Source: Blautia glucerasea
GTDB lineage: Bacteria > Bacillota > Clostridia > Lachnospirales > Lachnospiraceae
Direction: 5' to 3'
Length of the DNA stretch: 51,695 nucleotides
NCBI RefSeq assembly: GCF_013304385.1
Contig: NZ_JAAITU010000031.1
Coordinates: 1 to 51,695, forward strand
Below, in pieces: positions 1-8,479 of this stretch. A program made the position numbers and the translations under genes. Every line of letters starts with the position of its first letter. The stretch's first letter is position 1. The notes beneath the pieces were generated by a model that worked only from the letters and a program-made list of their open reading frames with translations, searched no databases and had not been told where the DNA came from.

Positions 1-13
1 CATCATAAAAAAC

Positions 14-50
14 ACCGCCCTTCTGATATTTATTATATCAGAAAAGCGGT
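14..50 (-). terminator. Hairpin, second minus-strand terminator candidate
   Basis: A nine-pair arm (21-29 with 35-43) is extended by a CCGC/GCGG arm (15-18 with 46-49). Read on the minus strand it is followed by TGTTTTTT. It lies downstream of the minus-strand transporter gene and could act as a back-up terminator. Confidence 0.5.
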
Positions 51-61
51 TCCAACAATAG

Positions 62-86
62 CAAAACCCTGCAAAAGCAGGGCTTT
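62..86 (-). terminator. Intrinsic terminator of the sodium symporter gene
   Basis: CCCTGC-AAAA-GCAGGG (67-82) is flanked by A and T runs. On the minus strand the hairpin is followed by TTTTGC. It lies about 75 bases past the stop codon of the minus-strand transporter. Confidence 0.6.
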
Positions 87-102
87 GTCTACAGTCTGAC
101 GT

Positions 103-130
103 CACTTCCCGGGAAGGAAGTGGCGTTTTT
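103..130 (+). terminator. Plus-strand hairpin with T run
   Basis: CACTTCC (103-109) pairs with GGAAGTG (116-122) and is followed by GCGTTTTT. The T run is on the plus strand only, so this probably ends a transcript entering from left of the window, convergent with the symporter gene. Confidence 0.5.
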
Positions 131-158
131 GCTTAGAAGAAGATTTATATTAATCTAT

Positions 159-1556
159 TTAAAAAAGATTTCCGATGCCGGTAGACACCAGGAAAAGGAT
201 CAGCATTACCACAGGTACTACAAAACGGATCATAAAGCTGTACAGGCGGGCACGACCAAAATGTTCCCCGTTTCGTTCTACCTCACTGATAATATATTTA
301 GGACCGATCACCCAGCCCACCAGAATACTGGTAAGGAAGGAGATAAACGGCATCAGGAAGCTGTTGCTGATATAATCCATTACATCCAGCAGCTGTGCAG
401 TGGCACCATTTGGAAGTGGCAGTTCAAAGTACAGTGCATTATATCCAAGACAGATCAGCACAGCTGTAATAAGAGAATAGATCCCGATCATGCTGCACAT
501 CTGTTTACGGGTTTTATGGAAGATTTCCATGCAGTTAGCAACCAGGGTTTCCATAACGGACACGCAGGAAGTAAGTGCAGCAAAGCCCATCATTAAGAAG
601 AAAGCAATGGCTGTTATTTTTCCTACAGGCCCCATAGCTTCAAAAACCTTAGGCAAAGAAATAAAGATCAGGCTTGGGCCGGAAGCCATTCCATCGGTGC
701 CCAGGAAGACAAATACTGCAGGGATGATCATCATACCAGCCAGGAAAGCCACACCTGTGTCAAATATTTCAATCTGGTTAATGGATTTATTCAGATTTAC
801 ATCATCTTTTACATAGGAGCCGTAAGTGACCATGATACCCATGGAGACACTTAAAGAAAAGAATAACTGGCTCATAGCATCCAGAAGGATTTCAAGGAAG
901 CGCTTTACAGTCAGACCGGAAAAATCAGGATACAGGTATACCCATAATCCCTGAAGGCCTGTACGTACTGTGCCGTCTGTATCTTTTTTGGAAAGAGTCA
1001 GGGAAAAAATGGCAATGACAAGGATCAAAATGATCAGTCCAGGCATGATGAAGCGGGAGAATTTTTCGATTCCCTTTTCTACGCCACGGTATACGATCCA
1101 GGCTGTCAGTGCCAGAAATATAAGCATAAAAACAATAGGTGAAACCTTGGATGTAATAAATGATGTAAAATAGCTGTCCTTGGAAAGGGCAGATCCATCG
1201 GAAATAATATATTCACAGAAATACTTGGTGATCCATCCGCCGATTACAGAGTAATAAGTCATGATCAGGGCAGGTACAAGGAATGTAAGATATCCAAGGA
1301 ATCTCCACTTAGGATGCAAAGTGCCAAATGCCTTCAGGGCATTTTGTTTAGTCTTTCTTCCGATGGCAATGTCTGTGGTAAGCAGCACAAAGCCAAAGGT
1401 AAGCACCAGGATAAGATAGATGATCAGGAAAAGTCCGCCGCCATCTTTAGCACAAAGATAGGGAAAGCGCCAGATATTTCCTACGCCTACTGCACTTCCC
1501 GCAGCTGCCAGGACAAAGCCGATAGAATTACTGAAGTTACTTTTTTTCTCTTTCAT
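159..1556 (-). CDS. Sodium-dependent transporter, NSS/SNF family
   Basis: A 465-aa inner-membrane protein of the neurotransmitter:sodium symporter family (LeuT/MhsT relatives), which import amino acids or similar small molecules with Na+. The N-terminus carries the family signature around residues 10-35: a glycine-rich unwound TM1 with GSAVGVGNIWRFPY, where Na+ and substrate bind. About eleven to twelve hydrophobic segments follow, the usual number for bacterial members. A GAGGT ribosome site sits 5' of the ATG on the minus strand. The gene stands alone, with its own terminators at 14-86 and no transport partner beside it. The substrate cannot be read from the sequence; tryptophan, tyrosine or branched amino acids are typical of the family. 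The family call is firm; the substrate is unknown. Confidence 0.93.
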   Translation of the reverse strand: MKEKKSNFSNSIGFVLAAAGSAVGVGNIWRFPYLCAKDGGGLFLIIYLILVLTFGFVLLTTDIAIGRKTKQNALKAFGTLHPKWRFLGYLTFLVPALIMTYYSVIGGWITKYFCEYIISDGSALSKDSYFTSFITSKVSPIVFMLIFLALTAWIVYRGVEKGIEKFSRFIMPGLIILILVIAIFSLTLSKKDTDGTVRTGLQGLWVYLYPDFSGLTVKRFLEILLDAMSQLFFSLSVSMGIMVTYGSYVKDDVNLNKSINQIEIFDTGVAFLAGMMIIPAVFVFLGTDGMASGPSLIFISLPKVFEAMGPVGKITAIAFFLMMGFAALTSCVSVMETLVANCMEIFHKTRKQMCSMIGIYSLITAVLICLGYNALYFELPLPNGATAQLLDVMDYISNSFLMPFISFLTSILVGWVIGPKYIISEVERNGEHFGRARLYSFMIRFVVPVVMLILFLVSTGIGNLF

Positions 1557-1727
1557 TGATATTACCTCAATTCATATTCTTTTGTTAAACGACTGATTTT
1601 TGACAGACATTTATAATATTTAACTTTTATTTTAATATACAAGGAATAAAATGTAAACAAAGAGGATTTCATGTAAGGAGATTTATTTGTAAAAAAAATT
1701 TGAAATATTATATTTTGGTCAGATATA

Positions 1728-1736
1728 TGATATAAT
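1728..1736 (+). promoter_or_regulatory. Extended -10 promoter candidate for dinB
   Basis: TGATATAAT is an extended -10 element (TGn plus perfect TATAAT). The position 17 bases upstream has only a poor -35 (TTATAT), so the extended -10 would carry recognition. It lies about 105 bases before the dinB start codon. Confidence 0.5.
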
Positions 1737-1743
1737 GGTGGTG

Positions 1744-1778
1744 TCCGGAAAGCAGAAAGTGTTTTCTGGATATTTTTA
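1744..1778 (+). terminator. Hairpin plus T run in the dinB leader
   Basis: TCCGGAAA (1744-1751) pairs with TTTCTGGA (1763-1770) with one G-U pair, followed by TATTTTTA. If transcription starts just after the -10 at 1731-1736, this hairpin lies at the very start of the dinB leader and could attenuate it. It may also be chance in AT-rich sequence. Confidence 0.35.
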
Positions 1779-1842
1779 TAAAAAAATGATAGTGAAGCTG
1801 CAGGATCCTTTAATTAGATCCTGGCATATTTTTGGAGAATAG

Positions 1843-3096
1843 ATGATGGAACAGGAGCGATTGATTTTTCATGTGGATGTAAATAGTGCTTTTCTTTCCT
1901 GGGAAGCAGTACGCCGGGTAAAAGAAGGGCTTCCGGATCTGAGGGAGATCCCTTCTGCGATTGGCGGAGATCCCAGGACCCGGACAGGGATTGTGGTAGC
2001 CAAATCAATTCCTGCAAAAAAATATGGGGTATGTACAGGGGAGCCTGTAGGGATGGCTCTCAAAAAATGTCCTGAGCTGGTAGTTGTGCCGGGAGATTTT
2101 AGCCTGTTTTTAAGGTGCTCCAGGGCCTTTAAGGAAATCTGTGCATCTTATGCACCGGTAATGGAATCCTTTTCCATTGATGAGGTTTTCCTGGATATGA
2201 CAGGTACATCCCTGCTTTATCCGGATCCTGTAGCCCTGGCCTGTGAGATCAAGGACAAGATCCACAGAGAACTGGGGTTTACTGTAAATATAGGGATTTC
2301 CGTAAACAAGCTTCTGGCTAAGATGGCTTCTGATTTTGAAAAACCGGATAAAGTCCACACCTTATTTCCGGAGGAAATCCCCACAAAGATGTGGCCGCTT
2401 CCTGTGGGGGAGCTTCTTTTCCTTGGAAAAGCATCCCGGCGGAAACTGGAGGAGGCTGGGATCCACACCATCGGTGATCTGGCACATGAAGATGAATCCC
2501 ATATACAGATGCTTTTGGGAACAAAGAACGGACATCAGCTGTATCAGTATTCCTGTGGGAGGGATGACTCTCCTGTTCGGGCAGAAGCAGAAGAAAGCAA
2601 AGGGCTTAGCGTGGAGACCACATTTAATGAGGATCTTGTTTCGAAGGAGCAGGTCTTTCAGGTGCTTTTGGCCCAGTGTGACATACTTGCAGCCAGACTT
2701 CGGAAAAAAGAAAAGAAATGCAGCTGTATTGCGGTTTCTTTCCGTACATTGGATTTTAAAAACCGTTCTCATCAGATGACCATTGAAAGTGCAACAGATA
2801 TTACGGATGAGATTTTCAAATATGCACAGAAGCTTTTTCTGGATTTCTGGAAGGGGCAGCCTTTACGTTTGGTGGGGGTTTCCCTGACAGGACTTAACGA
2901 TGGGATGTATGAGCAGATGAGCATGTTTGAAGATACCAGGGACAAAGAGAAAAGACGGAAGCTGGATGCTGCCCTGGATTCCATACGTTTGAAATATGGC
3001 AATGACAAAGTGACCAGAGCCAGTATTATGAACAGCAGCGGCAGGATCGGAAGAAAAGCAAAAGCAGAGAACGGATTAGATAAGCATCGCACATGA
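1843..3096 (+). CDS. dinB: DNA polymerase IV, Y-family translesion polymerase
   Basis: A 417-aa error-prone polymerase that copies past damaged bases. The palm motifs are visible: metal-binding D12 in VDVNSAF, with F17 at the steric-gate position that excludes ribonucleotides, and the D113-E114 pair in SFSIDEVFLD. The thumb and little-finger regions follow. A QMSMF motif at about residues 358-362 fits the beta-clamp binding consensus of Y-family polymerases. The length is slightly above that of E. coli DinB (351 aa). It starts at a double ATG preceded by GGAGAA; the first ATG is used here. The gene is monocistronic, convergent with the spore-protein gene downstream. The family is certain; the precise DinB subgroup is less so. 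Confidence 0.93.
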   Translation: MMEQERLIFHVDVNSAFLSWEAVRRVKEGLPDLREIPSAIGGDPRTRTGIVVAKSIPAKKYGVCTGEPVGMALKKCPELVVVPGDFSLFLRCSRAFKEICASYAPVMESFSIDEVFLDMTGTSLLYPDPVALACEIKDKIHRELGFTVNIGISVNKLLAKMASDFEKPDKVHTLFPEEIPTKMWPLPVGELLFLGKASRRKLEEAGIHTIGDLAHEDESHIQMLLGTKNGHQLYQYSCGRDDSPVRAEAEESKGLSVETTFNEDLVSKEQVFQVLLAQCDILAARLRKKEKKCSCIAVSFRTLDFKNRSHQMTIESATDITDEIFKYAQKLFLDFWKGQPLRLVGVSLTGLNDGMYEQMSMFEDTRDKEKRRKLDAALDSIRLKYGNDKVTRASIMNSSGRIGRKAKAENGLDKHRT

Positions 3097-3098
3097 AA

Positions 3099-3121
3099 GT
3101 TGGGGCCGGATAGGCCCCAAC
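3099..3121. terminator. GC-rich hairpin between convergent genes
   Basis: GTTGGGGCC (3099-3107) pairs perfectly with GGCCCCAAC (3113-3121) over a five-base loop, right after the dinB stop. No long T run follows on either strand, so termination efficiency is uncertain. Confidence 0.5.
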
Positions 3122-3189
3122 AGTTTGGAAATTCTTCGCATTTTTGAATTTGTGTTCTATGCCAGATACACGCTGCCGTTGCCTGTTCT

Positions 3190-3417
3190 TTAGTAAGACT
3201 GGCCGCCCTGGCTTCCGGACATCTGTCTTTCCTGGGACTCGATCATTTTTTTGACCATATATCCACCCACTGAACCGTTCTGTTTGGAAGTCAGGTTTCC
3301 GTTATATCCATCTGTAAGGGGGACACCCAGTTCATTTGCAACTTCAAATTTAAAACGGTCTAAAGCACTTTTGGCCTCTGGTACAACTGCTTTGTTAGAA
3401 GAAGTAGAATTTGTCAT
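3190..3417 (-). CDS. Small acid-soluble spore protein, alpha/beta type
   Basis: A 75-aa DNA-binding protein that coats and protects spore DNA and is degraded at germination. It has the two conserved parts of the family: the germination-protease region KFEVANELGVPL at about residues 23-34, and the C-terminal DNA-binding region with NGSVGGYMVKKMIE. The valine after the protease-site glutamate is a normal variant of the usual isoleucine. The ribosome site AAGGAGG precedes the ATG. A sigma-G-like promoter lies at 3459-3485. This gene is direct evidence that the organism sporulates. Confidence 0.95.
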   Translation of the reverse strand: MTNSTSSNKAVVPEAKSALDRFKFEVANELGVPLTDGYNGNLTSKQNGSVGGYMVKKMIESQERQMSGSQGGQSY

Positions 3418-3458
3418 TTGATTTTCCTCCTTGGTTGTTTTGTTTGATGTTACATTGC

Positions 3459-3485
3459 TAGTATGTGCTGACCCAAGGAAAATAC
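3459..3485 (-). promoter_or_regulatory. Sigma-G-like promoter of the spore protein gene
   Basis: Read on the minus strand: GTATT (3485-3481), 15 bases, then CATACTA (3465-3459). The -10 matches the forespore sigma-G pattern CATnnTA; the -35 is an approximate match with the right spacing. It lies 42 bases before the start codon of the spore protein gene, a class normally transcribed by sigma-G. Confidence 0.65.
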
Positions 3486-3547
3486 ACTGGAAATTCCTGC
3501 TTTTTTTCAGGTTGAAAAATCCCAGATGACAGATATAGGATAAAAAA

Positions 3548-4340
3548 TCAGTCAGCAGCTTTTGTAAGATCGGCTTTGACTGCTGTATATTTTTTTTCAG
3601 GGATCGGAAGAGTGGTGCCGTCTGTCATAGTGACCTGAAATCTTATAATCTCACGTACATGCTTCGGATTGATCAAATAACATTTGTGAATCTGATAGAA
3701 CAGCTCACTGAAATGGTTTTTAATGGAAAGCAGATTGTCAATAGATTCAAAATCACCGTCCAGGGTATGGATCATGGTATGGGAGCCAAGGCTTTCCACA
3801 TAAAGGATCCTGGGCCATTGCAGATATAAAAGGGATTTGTTTACGCTTTTAATGATCAGTCTTTCAGAACGGGCTTCACCGGCCAGGGTATAATGTTTAT
3901 AGTGCTCATAATTTTCATCATAATGGACAGGGTAGATATTGTCACGCTCATCATAGGCGATGGCATTGGAAATGTGGCAAAGTTTGATCTGTGGCCGCCC
4001 GTTTTCTTCTACAAAGGTAAGCTGTATTCTTTGGTTTGCCCGGCTTACGCTTTTGTCCGGCCAGATGGTATCCACCAGGAAAAACAGAAGTATCTCACAG
4101 GTCTTGGCACTTCCGGCGGAAATAGGTGTAACTGTAAGATTGTTAATAATGAATTTTAAGGTTGTGATGTTCATTTCTGAAGGCTTCAATCAGCGCTGCT
4201 TTAGTGCGGATGATCTGTTTTTCGGCAGGACCGATCCACAATACATCTTTGTGGCAGGATTCCAGAAAGAGCCGGATATCGTTATTATAATAATTGGTTA
4301 GTATAGTTGCTGCAAATTTTGCGGTTTCCTGTATATTCAT
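3548..4340 (-). pseudogene. LytTR-type transcriptional regulator with NTF2-like N-domain, frameshifted
   Basis: Two overlapping minus-strand frames together make one regulator of about 263 residues. The first frame (start 4340, stop 4143) encodes an NTF2/SnoaL-like segment, recognisable by the DVLWIGPAE stretch. The second frame (to 3548) continues the domain and ends in a LytTR DNA-binding domain of about 100 residues with the typical IHKCYLINPKHV motif. The join is at NLK: the minus strand reads CTTAAAATTC, and removing one A of the AAAA run (about 4152-4155) restores NLKFIINNLTV. The start at 4340 is chosen because AGGAGG lies six bases upstream; the frame extends further 5' without another good site. 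This could be a real pseudogene, a sequencing error or slippage at the A run. The C-terminal frame also has its own in-frame ATG at 4189 but no good ribosome site. Confidence 0.72.
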
Positions 4341-4612
4341 ACCCATCCTCCTGTATTTTATAATCTGCCATACATAAGATACCAGGGCAGGATTGTGGGA
4401 GCGCATAGCACGAAGCAATCCGTAGGTATCATAATTGGTAGCTTTGAATCCATATCTGGATTTGGGTGTTTAACACACTTATGATAGTACCATAAATTTG
4501 AATATACAGGCAAGAAATATCCGTGCAAAAATTGGAAAAAATCACCTAAAATCTGTACAAGTATGCGAAAAAAATGTGAAGAATCAAAACAGAAACAGTT
4601 GTTCGAGAAAAG
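4341..4612. other. Divergent intergenic region, no convincing gene
   Basis: This stretch separates the broken LytTR regulator from uppP. The minus-strand frame of the regulator stays open up to about 4470 and could encode extra N-terminal residues, but the only strong ribosome site is at the 4340 start. A 31-codon minus-strand frame (start near 4455) has no ribosome site. The uppP promoter lies at its right edge. Nothing else was identified. Confidence 0.5.
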
Positions 4613-4641
4613 TTGTAACTTTTAGATTCTTGTGCTATAAT
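4613..4641 (+). promoter_or_regulatory. Housekeeping promoter of uppP
   Basis: TTGTAA (4613-4618), a 17-base spacer and a perfect TATAAT (4636-4641), with a TGC extended -10. It lies 33 bases before the uppP start codon. Confidence 0.8.
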
Positions 4642-4673
4642 GAACAAAACTATTGAGAAAAGGAAAGTATAGC

Positions 4674-5549
4674 ATGTCACCATTATTAGCAATTCTGTTA
4701 GGAATTATACAGGGGATCACCGAATTTCTCCCGGTAAGCAGCTTTGGCCATCTGGCTACAGTAGAGAAGCTTTTCGGCGCAGAGAGACAGGCAGGTGTTC
4801 TTTTTGAAGTGATGCTGCACACAGGTACGCTTGCAGCCATATTTGTTGTTTTCTGGTCAGATCTTAAAAGGATAGGAGAAGAGCTCCTTGGCATGGCCAT
4901 GGATCTTGCAGGTAATCTTAACCTGTATATACATAACAGAAGGACAGGAGAGCATCTGCATTATGCAAAGATCGTATATGGCACATACCGTAAGTTTGCA
5001 GCACTGATCCTTGTATCATCTGTTCCTACAGCGGTTCTTGGTTATACCTGCCGCAGACTGGCTGCAAAGGCGGCTGTTTCACCACTGCTTCCGGGGATCT
5101 GTTTTTTGATCACAGGGATTTTCCTGCTGGTAACAGATCTGGGTCAGGCAGGCATGAACAAGACCCCCAAGGAAGCCGGGTACGACAGTGCCATGTGGAT
5201 GGGGATCTGCCAGGGACTGAGTGTATTTCCAGGGATTTCCAGAGAAGGTATGACCATCTGTGCAGGACTTCTTTGCGGGCTGAGCCGTAAGTTCGCTGTG
5301 AAATATTCCTTTATTATGAGCGTTCCGGCAGTGGCAGGTGCTCTGGTCCTGGAGCTTGGTCAGTTTGCATCACCTGGAATGACAGTAGGACTTGGTTTTA
5401 CCTATATTCTTGGGATGCTGACTGCAGCTGTGACTGGATTTTTTACCATCCGGTTTTTGCTTGTTATCCTTCAGAAGACAAAGCTGCGTTATTTTGCATT
5501 TTACTGCTTCCTGGCAGGGATTATTGCACTGGTAATTAATTACAGGTAG
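4674..5549 (+). CDS. uppP: Undecaprenyl-diphosphate phosphatase
   Basis: A 291-aa integral membrane enzyme of the BacA/UppP family. It removes a phosphate from undecaprenyl diphosphate to recycle the lipid carrier of cell-wall synthesis, and overexpression gives bacitracin resistance in other bacteria. The first motif is present: Q13 and E17 in QGITE, followed by PVSSFGH with H26. The second motif is PGISREGMT at about 186-194, where the usual PGxSRSxxT has serine replaced by glutamate (E191); the arginine and threonine are kept. The ATG at 4674 is preferred over an upstream TTG at 4653 because GGAAAG lies before it and family members begin this way. The enzyme call is strong; activity of the variant motif is untested. 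Confidence 0.92.
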   Translation: MSPLLAILLGIIQGITEFLPVSSFGHLATVEKLFGAERQAGVLFEVMLHTGTLAAIFVVFWSDLKRIGEELLGMAMDLAGNLNLYIHNRRTGEHLHYAKIVYGTYRKFAALILVSSVPTAVLGYTCRRLAAKAAVSPLLPGICFLITGIFLLVTDLGQAGMNKTPKEAGYDSAMWMGICQGLSVFPGISREGMTICAGLLCGLSRKFAVKYSFIMSVPAVAGALVLELGQFASPGMTVGLGFTYILGMLTAAVTGFFTIRFLLVILQKTKLRYFAFYCFLAGIIALVINYR

Positions 5550-5615
5550 AGAATTCAGCAAGAACGCAGCATGTATTTTGAATAATTAATTTAGTAAAGG
5601 GGAGTTTGTTCACTG

Positions 5616-8141
5616 ATGGCAGGTTCTAAGACATCCAAAAGACGTACATCCGGGCGTACAGCCAGTTCAAAAAAGAAAAAGAAGCAGGCAGCAGCCAATG
5701 GATTTCAGAATGATATTATCCTTCTGGTGATCCTGGCTGCGTCCATTATCCTTCTTGTAAGCGATTTTGGTCTTGGAGGCATTGTAGGCAATGGGATCAG
5801 CAGCTTCTTTTTTGGCATTATGGGAGTTCTGGCTTATGCATTTCCTGTAGTATTTTTCATTGGAGCAGCCTTCCTGCTTTCCAACAAAACCAGCCTGCTT
5901 GCCCGGAAAAAGGTAGCTGCAGCAGCTGTCTTTTTTCTTGCATTATGCGGACTTGTGCAGCTGGTCACAGAGGGATATATCAGCGGGACCACACTGGAGG
6001 ATTATTACAGGGAGTGTTCTGCATACCATACCGGAGGAGGCCTTATCGGTGGTGCGATCTGCATTTCCACCACTTCTGCATTTGGTGCGGTAGGAGGCTG
6101 TGTGATCATCGTTATGGTGCTGATGGTATGCCTGGTGCTGATCACCCAGAAGTCCTTTTTCGGATTTGTTTTCCGTGAGTTTGACCGCTTGATGCTTTTG
6201 ATCAAAGGCGGCAAGGACAGCTATTTGGACGGCCGTCCTGACCGTGAAAAGGCCAGGGAGCTTCGTGCAAGGGCAAAAGCACAGGCTAAGCAGGAAAAGC
6301 GTGCACAGAAAGTCCGCAGGCTGGAAGAGGCTATAGAGTCAGAGGAACAGGAAGATAGAAGAAATGGTGCTGCTTCCAGGCATCATGAAAAGCGAAATGA
6401 CAGACCTGGCCCCAATACCTTTGTTGTAGAGGCACCGGAGCGTGACCAGGGACAGCTGGAGTTTTCCATACACCGGGCTGAGCCTGTTCAGATACAGGAA
6501 GACAGCAGTGATAATATAAGACCTGAGGCTTTGGCGGAGGAAGCCCAGGCTTTGCCGGAAGAGAAGGCCGCAAGGCAGCCCTCTAAGAACCCTAAATCCT
6601 CCAAGAAAGAGATTGAGAATGGGATTCGCAATATCCAGCATGAGATCAACAGCAAAGAAGGGGAAGTTAAGAAGGAATATCAGTTTCCTCCAATGACTCT
6701 GTTAAAGAAGGGCAGTGGCAAATCCCAGGGGGATTCGGATGCCCATCTGCGAAAAACAGCCCAGAAGCTGCAGGAAACCCTTCGCAATTTTGGAGTGAAT
6801 GTAACGATCACAAATGTAAGCTGCGGTCCTACTGTTACCAGATACGAGTTATCACCGGATCAGGGTGTGAAGGTGAGCAAGATCGTAGGACTTGCAGATG
6901 ATATCAAGCTGAATCTTGCTGCTTCCGATGTAAGGATCGAGGCACCGATCCCAGGTAAGGCAGCAGTAGGAATCGAAGTGCCTAACAAAGAGAACAGTCC
7001 GGTTATGTTAAGGGATCTTCTTCAGTCACCGGAGTTTCAGAATGCAAGATCAAAGCTTTCCTTTGCTGCAGGTAAGGATATTGCAGGCAAGCCGGTAGTA
7101 ACAGATATTGCCAAGATGCCCCATCTGCTGATCGCAGGAGCTACAGGATCAGGTAAGTCTGTTTGTATCAATACACTGATCATGAGTATCCTTTACAAGG
7201 CAAAGCCAGAAGAAGTAAAGATGATCATGATCGATCCAAAGGTGGTGGAGTTAAGTGTATATAACGGGATCCCTCATTTGTTTATTCCTGTGGTAACAGA
7301 TCCTAAGAAGGCAGCAGGCGCCCTGAACTGGGCGGTATCAGAAATGACTACCAGATACAACACCTTTGCAGAGTATGGAGTACGTAATCTGGAAGAATAT
7401 AACCGTAAAGTGGATTCCATGCCTGCGTCTCAGGACGAGGCAGCACCTGAGAAAATGCCTCAGATCATTATTATTGTAGACGAGCTTGCAGATCTTATGA
7501 TGGTGGCACCTGGAGAAGTGGAGGATGCCATTTGCAGGCTGGCACAGTTGGCCCGTGCAGCAGGGATCCATCTGATCATAGCTACACAGCGTCCATCTGT
7601 AAATGTTATTACAGGCCTGATCAAGGCAAATATGCCTTCAAGGATCGCTTTTTCCGTTTCCTCTGGTGTGGATTCCAGGACGATCCTTGACATGAACGGA
7701 GCTGAGAAGCTGCTTGGAAAAGGAGATATGCTTTTTTATCCACAGGGCTATCAGAAGCCTGCCAGACTGCAGGGAGCTTTTGTTTCAGATGAAGAGGTGA
7801 GTGCAGTGGTGAATTTCCTATCTGACAAGAATCCTGCAGTTACCTACAGTTCCCAGATCCAGCAGCAGGTTGATACACCGGTGATGCCTGGTGCAGCGGC
7901 TGACCGGGATGACAGAGATATATACTTTGAAGAGGCTGGTAAATTGATCATCGAAAAAGAAAGAGCGTCCATTGGTATGCTCCAGCGGATGTTTAAGATC
8001 GGGTTTAACCGGGCGGCAAGGATCATGGATCAGCTTACAGACGCCGGAGTAGTAGGTCCTGAAGAGGGTACTAAGCCCAGGAAGGTACTTATGAGTAAAG
8101 AAGAATTTCAGTCTTATATAGACGGAAGCTCACAACAATAA
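5616..8141 (+). CDS. ftsK: DNA translocase, FtsK/SpoIIIE family
   Basis: An 841-aa ATP-driven motor that pumps chromosomal DNA through the division or sporulation septum. It begins with a basic tail and about four membrane segments (roughly residues 28-190), then a charged, low-complexity linker (about 200-350). The motor follows, with Walker A GATGSGKS at 508-515 and Walker B IIIIVDELAD with D622 and E623. A C-terminal gamma winged helix (about 770-835, IGMLQRMFKIGFNRAARIMD) would read oriented DNA sequences. The size fits SpoIIIE-type proteins of spore formers rather than the longer E. coli FtsK. AAGGGGAG precedes the ATG. It lies between uppP and a Dabb-rlmH pair on the same strand. Whether its main role is vegetative or sporulation cannot be told from sequence. 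Confidence 0.95.
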   Translation: MAGSKTSKRRTSGRTASSKKKKKQAAANGFQNDIILLVILAASIILLVSDFGLGGIVGNGISSFFFGIMGVLAYAFPVVFFIGAAFLLSNKTSLLARKKVAAAAVFFLALCGLVQLVTEGYISGTTLEDYYRECSAYHTGGGLIGGAICISTTSAFGAVGGCVIIVMVLMVCLVLITQKSFFGFVFREFDRLMLLIKGGKDSYLDGRPDREKARELRARAKAQAKQEKRAQKVRRLEEAIESEEQEDRRNGAASRHHEKRNDRPGPNTFVVEAPERDQGQLEFSIHRAEPVQIQEDSSDNIRPEALAEEAQALPEEKAARQPSKNPKSSKKEIENGIRNIQHEINSKEGEVKKEYQFPPMTLLKKGSGKSQGDSDAHLRKTAQKLQETLRNFGVNVTITNVSCGPTVTRYELSPDQGVKVSKIVGLADDIKLNLAASDVRIEAPIPGKAAVGIEVPNKENSPVMLRDLLQSPEFQNARSKLSFAAGKDIAGKPVVTDIAKMPHLLIAGATGSGKSVCINTLIMSILYKAKPEEVKMIMIDPKVVELSVYNGIPHLFIPVVTDPKKAAGALNWAVSEMTTRYNTFAEYGVRNLEEYNRKVDSMPASQDEAAPEKMPQIIIIVDELADLMMVAPGEVEDAICRLAQLARAAGIHLIIATQRPSVNVITGLIKANMPSRIAFSVSSGVDSRTILDMNGAEKLLGKGDMLFYPQGYQKPARLQGAFVSDEEVSAVVNFLSDKNPAVTYSSQIQQQVDTPVMPGAAADRDDRDIYFEEAGKLIIEKERASIGMLQRMFKIGFNRAARIMDQLTDAGVVGPEEGTKPRKVLMSKEEFQSYIDGSSQQ

Positions 8142-8157
8142 AAGGAGGATTTTACAA

Positions 8158-8463
8158 ATGGTAAAGCATATTGTAATGTGGAATTTCAAAGAAGATGTTC
8201 CGGAAGGTGAGAAAAAGGCTATCAAAGAGAAAGCCAAAAAAGAACTGGAAGCACTGGTAGGTGTTGTACCTGGTCTGATCAGCGCATTTGTGATCACAGA
8301 GCCGCTTTCTTCCAGCAGTCATGATTTCTGTCTTGTTACAGAATTGGAGACACCGGAAGCATTAGCTGCTTATGCAGTGAATCCAAATCATCAGAATGTA
8401 GCAAATACATACGTCCGTCCATATACCTGTAATCGTGCAGCTATGGATTATATGATGGACTAA
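8158..8463 (+). CDS. Dabb (stress-responsive alpha/beta barrel) domain protein
   Basis: A 101-aa single-domain protein beginning MVKHIVMWNF, the usual start of the Dabb ferredoxin-like fold, with a conserved HDFCLVTELET stretch and the NPNHQNV region near residues 75-81. Members form dimers and have varied or unknown roles; plant relatives are stress-induced. AAAGGAGG lies just upstream, 16 bases after ftsK, suggesting cotranscription with ftsK and rlmH. No catalytic function can be assigned. Confidence 0.87.
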   Translation: MVKHIVMWNFKEDVPEGEKKAIKEKAKKELEALVGVVPGLISAFVITEPLSSSSHDFCLVTELETPEALAAYAVNPNHQNVANTYVRPYTCNRAAMDYMMD

Positions 8464-8479
8464 TAGAAGTAATATAAAA

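Noticed and set aside
1814..2063. Small minus-strand frames over the start of dinB
   Set aside because: They are antisense to a certain gene and lack start signals.
4360..4455. 31-codon minus-strand frame upstream of the LytTR regulator
   Set aside because: There is no ribosome site, and it overlaps the regulator's own open upstream frame; it could be chance.
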